Of a DNA stretch of 64,000 bases, positions 58,611 to 64,000 are shown piece after piece. The notes beneath the pieces are model-generated. The model was given only the letters and a program-made list of their open reading frames with translations. It ran no database searches and was not told where the DNA came from. Where the stretch lies: the NCBI GenBank assembly GCA_036971615.1, contig JAYKKR010000002.1:310001-374000 (forward strand). Direction: 5' to 3'. The stretch is from Amyloporia xantha (taxonomy: Eukaryota; Basidiomycota; Agaricomycetes; Polyporales; Adustoporiaceae). A program made the position numbers and the translations under genes. Position 1 is the stretch's first letter. Each line of letters starts with the position of its first letter.

Positions 58611-59565
58611 ATGCAATTCCTTGGAGAGTTGCAATCGGAACGATCGCCCGAATTTCCATGAACCCAGTGATTTCTCATGTACGCGTCTGCATCTGATCAG
58701 CATATATATCATATGCACATTGACACCCATGGGCGGTATGCACTCGACCGTCACATCAAAATATGCAGACGACGCCGAAGTCAACAACGAATGGGCAACA
58801 TATCACATCTTGCACACTGAGCAGGATTGCCCAGAACATCCACCGCACGTAAGATCGTGTGTGAAGCTTTCCGCTGCGACAATGACTGCAGGAACTGCGG
58901 GTATTTCAATTTTGGGGTGTTCAAACTTTCTAAACAGACTAGCTACCACACGAGTCCTGGAATCTTTGACGTTTGGCAACGATAACATTCTTACTGTCAG
59001 TTCCTGCCACTATTCGTCAGTAAATTACGGCACAAGGCACAAGCGAATTTCACAAGTCAACATGAATGAATTACAAGATCTAACCGGATCTCAGCATCCA
59101 TTGATCTTGTTCCCCGACTTCTTGGTCGCGGCTCACCCGCACCAAACTGGGTACGGGCCGTACGGCTAGCTGGCCCAACAGGACCAGCCTATCGTACTAG
59201 AAGGCACATCGGCTAGCGGACGCTTCTCGGAAGACGCCTCCAACTCGAAAAGCGAGAGCCCATGGTTAAATCCCACCCCCTCACGCAGGTCCCCTTTGGT
59301 CACAAACTTCAGGTTGGCTTGTCGTTGGTTCAACAAAATATACTCATCTGGCCTCTGCGATTGTGCGTGAGTAGGTTTATCGTCTCCTTTTACGAGTCGT
59401 TGACTCGTCTATCTATAAGAAGTGATTCTACTCGTCGACGCCACGCGTTTGATCAACTCCGCGATCCACTACGAAGTGTGTATCCGCAACACCCTCCTCG
59501 CTAGCTCAGGCTTCTCAGCTGGCCCATTAATTCGCAGGCGCTGCGAACACTAGCGTTTGGGTATC
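58611..59565. other. Intergenic, about 950 bp
   Basis: 3' flank of the phosphatase and promoter of the DUF6534-type gene. A frame stays open from 58513 to 59169 on the plus strand, but it overlaps the end of the phosphatase in another frame and shows no family signal. I treat it as chance, with low certainty. Confidence 0.35.
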
Positions 59566-61317
59566 ATGCCGCTATCGCTTTCAGACCTACAGGCCCACCC
59601 AGAGTCCTACCTGGGTCCTGTTATCGCGGGCCTGTTCATAGAGGCTATACTGACAGGCATTCTGCTCAAGCAGTGCATCACGTTCATGGAGCGAGCTGAG
59701 CGAGAAAGCACTGCAGTCTGTCTAGTCGTTGCGTTCGTTTGCTCTGTTGCACTGTGAGCCCTGCATACGTTGTAGTCGGCTCCGGGTACTCATGATCGAC
59801 TTTCAATATAAATAGTTTCCAGATGGCATTATCATATTATCGAGTGTGGGACACTTTCGTTTTGCATTTTGGCAACTGGGTAAGAAATTTTCGTTCCCCT
59901 CTGTCTTAACCAGTGACAAAGGTCCGGCGCCAGGTCGCAACTATGGAATTTACATGGTGTGAAAAATTACAGTCTATGCTAGTAGGTCTTCGTGAAACGC
60001 AGCAGTTGTACTTGTGTCAACCCTTGCTCTCTTTAGACAACATTTATGGCAAGTCCTGTACAAGCCTTCTTGATTTGGCGTTGTTGGGTAGTACGTAGCA
60101 GGGCAATTTTAATTCCTGCTTGATCTTATGTAGATTTCTCAGCTCATGGATTATCAATGGCTCATGCTGGTGCGTATTTCCGTCTGTTCAAATGGTTTAG
60201 TCGATCAAGGATTCAAAAATAGGTTCCTTTATCAATCCTACTTCTCCTGTCCGTCTTCTCGAGTGTTATCGTTACTGTAGAGACGTTTCAAATAGAGTTC
60301 ACCGTTTACACCACCGCCGTTTCCACTCCTCGGATTGAGGTAAGAATCATTCTTATTCGGGAGGACAAGTCTCACTCACTCTGACTAATTTATGATATAA
60401 TTTTGGCAGACGAACATTCCATGTAAATATCGCCCATGCTATCCTTGCGTCAGCCGGAGTTGCTGACGTTTATACTTAGATATTCTAACACTTGCATCCT
60501 CAGCTGGTGAGTTGTCAACTTGGAATGTTTCGGAGCCATCCATGAACTAACATACTGCAGGCCTGGACGTGGCTGTAACGGCAATTCGTGAGTGACAACA
60601 CGCGGCTATAACCCAGAGTGCTTCTCTGACTGCGAGGTTGCTAGTCCTTATATACCTCGCACGAGCGAAGCATGTCGTGATTTCATCGCGATTCCGGCGT
60701 GTCAGTGTTGTATTATAATTATCTCTCATGATTCATACTGAACAATTGGTCCACTTCTTCCAGACATTGAAGAAACTGACCATACTTATCTGGGAAGCAG
60801 CCATTCCTCCCACAGCGTGTGCGCTAGCAACGCTTGTGACCTACCTCTCACTGGTATGACATGTCGTGAGTCCTATCAGCCATGTCATTGACAACGATAC
60901 TGCCAATCAGGTCAATTATAATTATTGGAATCTGGCTTGCCAAGCTCTGCTGGGCAAACTATACGTTATCTCGCTATTTGTGTCTCTGTGAGTATCAGAC
61001 ACACTAAATTGGTCTGGAATGTTTGTTGAACTGAGCGGCGCATTCCAGTAATGGTCGCGCAGATCTTGGGCGCGACAACATGTTTCTAGATTGCAGTCAA
61101 CTATCCTTCGACGTACTTACTCGTTTGAATGTGCGTATTGTCTGCTATTCCCCTCAAGCCCATTGAACTGACATTCCAACAGAATCTACCAGCTCCCGGA
61201 GCTGATCCTCCCCATGACCCGGACATGCCCGAGCGTAATAGCAGCACTTCTGTCCCAGAAAGCACTCTCAACGTTACAGAGATGTCGCACAAAACCGTAT
61301 TACCATCCTCCGGATAG
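59566..61317 (+). CDS. DUF6534-type multi-pass membrane protein
   Basis: Seven-TM-like membrane protein of a family expanded in Agaricomycetes; function unknown. Start ATG 59566: MPLSLSDLQAHPESYLGPVI then AGLFIEAILTGILLKQCITF. Next blocks are MALSYYRVWDTFVLHFGNW, LVPLSILLLLSVFSSVIVTV, ILTLASSAGLDVAVTAILLI, YLARAKHVVISRFRR, TLKKLTILIWEAAIPPTACA and LATLVTYLSL. The family-defining C-terminal block is LACQALLGKLYVISLFVSLN plus GRADLGR across an intron, followed by a hydrophilic tail with NSSTSVPESTLNVTEMSH, stop TAG 61315-61317. About ten exons. The first intron only keeps frame if it uses a weak donor (GTTGCA, about 59745), and the second intron (about 59880-60131) is unusually long, so the 5' third is less certain than the 3' half. 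Confidence 0.75.
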
Positions 61318-63183
61318 AGAGGTCTTATGTCTTTCGCATGTTCGAGGGTTGGGTTGTAGCCATGCTCTGGATTATGCGAATTATCGTTTGCAGGCGTCAC
61401 AGCGACCTTGCCAAATCTCACTATTTTCATGACCATTCTGGCAGGCTGGGTTTTAGCAATGCGATCACTAGCCGAGAGTATGAACGCTCGTAGCTCGTTG
61501 TTACTTCCGGCACGTAGTTGCCATCACAGCCGTTACCGTCCCCAACCCAGATAATGGGACGCTGCGGCCGCAGTCTCATTGTCTCCCTTGGACACGCCCT
61601 GGCGCCGAGTGCAACCGCCGGTAGTCTAGAAATTGCGGATTTACAACCGCTCTGGAGAGGTCAATGGACATACATCTGCCTCAAACTATGCAGTGTCGAT
61701 ATAATCGCTATATTAACGTGATATGTATGTGTCTCCTTGCACAACGCGAGCGTCCTGTAGCTGTGAAACTCGAAGTTTAAGACAATATGAAACGTGGGTG
61801 GACGTGCATCAGCTTTCCTTCATGCGACCTCGGGTATGAGATTATATAGCGTGAACATTGATCAGTCCAGTGCGAGTTGCAGGACCCATCTATATTATTA
61901 CGCTGCCTTCGCCTGAAGAGTGGACGTGTATAGCCACCAACACTCGATTGCATTGATCCACGAAGGTCGCACAATTACATGCTGATTCACGAGTGATGAC
62001 CACAAGCAAAACAAATGATAAGGCGATGTCCTACAGTCATCGTCGGGTGCCACGGAAAACAGGAGTTCTGGATGCTGACTTTGATAAGCTTTTCAGGCAA
62101 GGTTGCATTATTCCCTGCCATAGCTACTTGTTCGACAGTTCATCCCTGCGACTGTGAGATGAGATAACAGGTACATCCACATATGGTGCCGCCCATTATT
62201 GGCAGAGCCACTTCGAGATGACTACACGGATCATGAACACTTCAAATTGACGGTGGCACCGCTGAGGATGATGAGGGTCATACAAATCCAAGCTCAAAGA
62301 TGAGACTTTGAGATTGGGTGTCCCCATGGCTTATGGAAAACCCCACCTTCTGTACACTGCGATGTCGAGACTGACACACACCCCCGACGCCCATGATGGT
62401 GCCACGATATGTCTTTGCAGCAGTGCCATGGAAAGAGAGCAAATTCCATAACATCAACAACAATCCATCATGATACGGGCGATCATACGAAAAGAGACTG
62501 CGAGCTGTGCGGCTCGACGTAGACAGATATTACAGGGTCATAATCAGAGGCGGTCGGGAATGGAAGACAAATGCTCACACACGTTCTTCCACTGCCCCTA
62601 CCACTTCTCCCGCCGCCCTCTGACACCAAAGTCACCGGTGTAAGGCTGATGTGCAACTGTTGCGCTGAAGATTATCTGAATGGACAAGGAGAAGCACCGC
62701 CGGCGTGATACAGCGCTGAAGAAACCTTGTAGGACGGCCAATTTTGCGCGCAACGTCGCGACAGCCGCAGTGTCTAGACCTTTACCTTATACCTCGATGT
62801 TCATTGTTCTCGACCTTGTGTTGGGCTAGAAAAAGAATTTGAAGATGGTTTCTTGGTGACTGTGCCGCGGAGGTATTTTTCTGCCATTTTGAGCAACATC
62901 GCGGAGGCAGAACGCGTGCACGGCCATTTGATGCGGGCGCCAACACGCGAACAACATTCCTTTCCATTGTGTTCATAACCGCATTGTTCCCTTTTATTTC
63001 CTCATCAATCTGTCCCTGCGGCCACAGCTCATTCTTTTCATATAAACACAGCTCTTTCACTGTCTCAAGCTCCCAAGGATCATCAGGACAAGTACTGGCA
63101 TACAACCGTCCTTACCATTCTTTCATAGACGTCTCCTGCATTGTGCAACAACCCCCAGTCGTATTGTTAATTCTCCTCGCATT
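61318..63183. other. Intergenic, about 1.9 kb, nothing recognised
   Basis: Read on both strands. Open frames are short and lack family motifs or splice consistency. No repeat pair or RNA gene was noticed. Confidence 0.35.
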
Positions 63184-63831
63184 ATGGCAGCCATCGCACC
63201 GTCTCATCGCATTCATACCATTCACGGCACTTTCAACTGTAGCCTGGTAGCCACTTCATCGGCAGCTCAATCGTTCACGCACCTTCCGAATGTATTTGTA
63301 GCCCCAAGCAGTCGTGGCGCGGGCCTCTCGGTGCTCTCTGGGCGTACTGCATCGAATTCGTCCTCATTACCTTCAGAGCGTCGCTATCCTACCAGTACCC
63401 GCCGTGCGCCGCCTCCACCTCCAGCGCGAAGTATCACTTTCGTCAGCGATGACAACCCCTTCGCGGACGGACCACTCGAAGTTGTCGTGCCTCCGCGCAC
63501 TGCACGCTCGTCGCCCAGGCCGCTAATCGCGTCGCGAACACGTATCACTGCGCACATTATCCCTGCGACTGCCATCGCCTCGCCGAGTATGGCCATTGCG
63601 TCGGAGGAAATCACCCATCCCCCGTCACGATCGGGTGCGGTAGCTCTTCCCCCTGGTATTGAGCCAGAGGCCGGCGTGCCCGGTCATAAGCTGGCGAGAG
63701 GGCGGCTGGTTGCCAGCGTCCTGCTCAACCGGGGTTGCGGGCGGCCATTGCGTAGACGATTCAGCGGCTCGGGGGAAGGCCGAGAATATGTCAAGAGCGG
63801 CCTCTCCAGGGTGGTTGCCATGGAGGGATAG
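63184..63831 (+). CDS. Unidentified 215-residue protein
   Basis: I do not recognise this protein. A single open frame of 215 codons from ATG 63184, GC-rich and with a codon style like the real genes here. It is Ser/Thr/Ala/Arg-rich, with a Pro run (RRAPPPPPARS) near residue 75, then FVSDDNPFADGPLEVVVPP, which is the most ordered-looking part, and a basic C-terminus (RPLRRRFSGSGEGRE). No signal peptide or membrane helix. The following sequence to the window end has no clear continuation, but a 3' exon beyond the edge cannot be excluded. Confidence 0.5.
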   Translation: MAAIAPSHRIHTIHGTFNCSLVATSSAAQSFTHLPNVFVAPSSRGAGLSVLSGRTASNSSSLPSERRYPTSTRRAPPPPPARSITFVSDDNPFADGPLEVVVPPRTARSSPRPLIASRTRITAHIIPATAIASPSMAIASEEITHPPSRSGAVALPPGIEPEAGVPGHKLARGRLVASVLLNRGCGRPLRRRFSGSGEGREYVKSGLSRVVAMEG

Positions 63832-64000
63832 TAATCCGCTGGTCGAGACTACGCCCTGTAGTCCTTACTCCCCAGCATGTACGGCTATCCGCATTCCCAT
63901 GTTGTGTGTCTATGATCTTCGAATCCTCGTTTCTCACATCTCATTCTCATACCGCAAGCAGTTTCATTCATCGCACATCTCCTTTTTGTCTGCATCATCC

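Noticed and set aside
58513..59169. 218-codon open frame on the plus strand
   Set aside because: Begins inside the phosphatase in another frame, and has no family motif or splice support. Kept only as intergenic.
62782..63105. 107-codon minus-strand frame
   Set aside because: No family signal. It overlaps the presumed promoter of the gene at 63184.

Overview
The window looks like nuclear DNA of a mushroom-forming basidiomycete (Agaricomycetes). Evidence: dense genes on both strands, many introns of about 50-65 nt with GTRNGT donors, and two membrane-protein families (DUF6533- and DUF6534-type) that I know mainly from Agaricomycetes. A polypore relative is plausible, but no marker in the window settles the order. 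I see no bacterial operon logic, CRISPR array, rRNA or convincing tRNA.

Layout. 1-9.3 kb: the 3' part of a large disordered protein gene runs off the left edge, followed by a TMEM19/DUF92 membrane protein, a broken coding remnant with nearby AT-rich repeats, and a DHA1 drug/H+ antiporter. 10.8-18.7 kb: an aldo-keto reductase with an apparent GC-AG intron, a secreted sedolisin (S53) protease carrying a one-base frameshift, and an unidentified 403-residue protein. 19.4-22.9 kb: an AT-rich, CpG-depleted block holding an imperfect fold-back repeat, a 232-bp solo LTR inside it with a 5-bp target duplication, and a spliced DUF6533-type gene. 23-30.6 kb: an unresolved stretch, a short-chain dehydrogenase and a secreted GH31 alpha-glucosidase.

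30.7-48 kb is the most interesting part. It holds two Rap1-type telomere-protein candidates about 10 kb apart. One (minus strand) has two tandem Rap1-Myb repeats and a long acidic/disordered tail. The other (plus strand) has a BRCT domain followed by one Rap1-Myb repeat. Between them lie an unidentified protein, a Ser/Thr kinase, a small basic protein with a candidate 25-nt intron, and a shugoshin head-to-head with the BRCT-Myb gene.

48-64 kb: a DHA2-type transporter, a cyclase/kynurenine-formamidase-like enzyme, the splicing kinase Prp4, a mitochondrial pyruvate-dehydrogenase-phosphatase-like PP2C, a DUF6534-type membrane protein and an unidentified 215-residue protein.

The genes are not one pathway. 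Two loose themes appear: secreted degradation and transport (sedolisin, GH31, transporters, AKR, SDR) and chromosome biology (Rap1-like pair, shugoshin). Exon structures were assembled by hand from splice sites, frame and family conservation. Boundaries of small exons may be off by a few bases.
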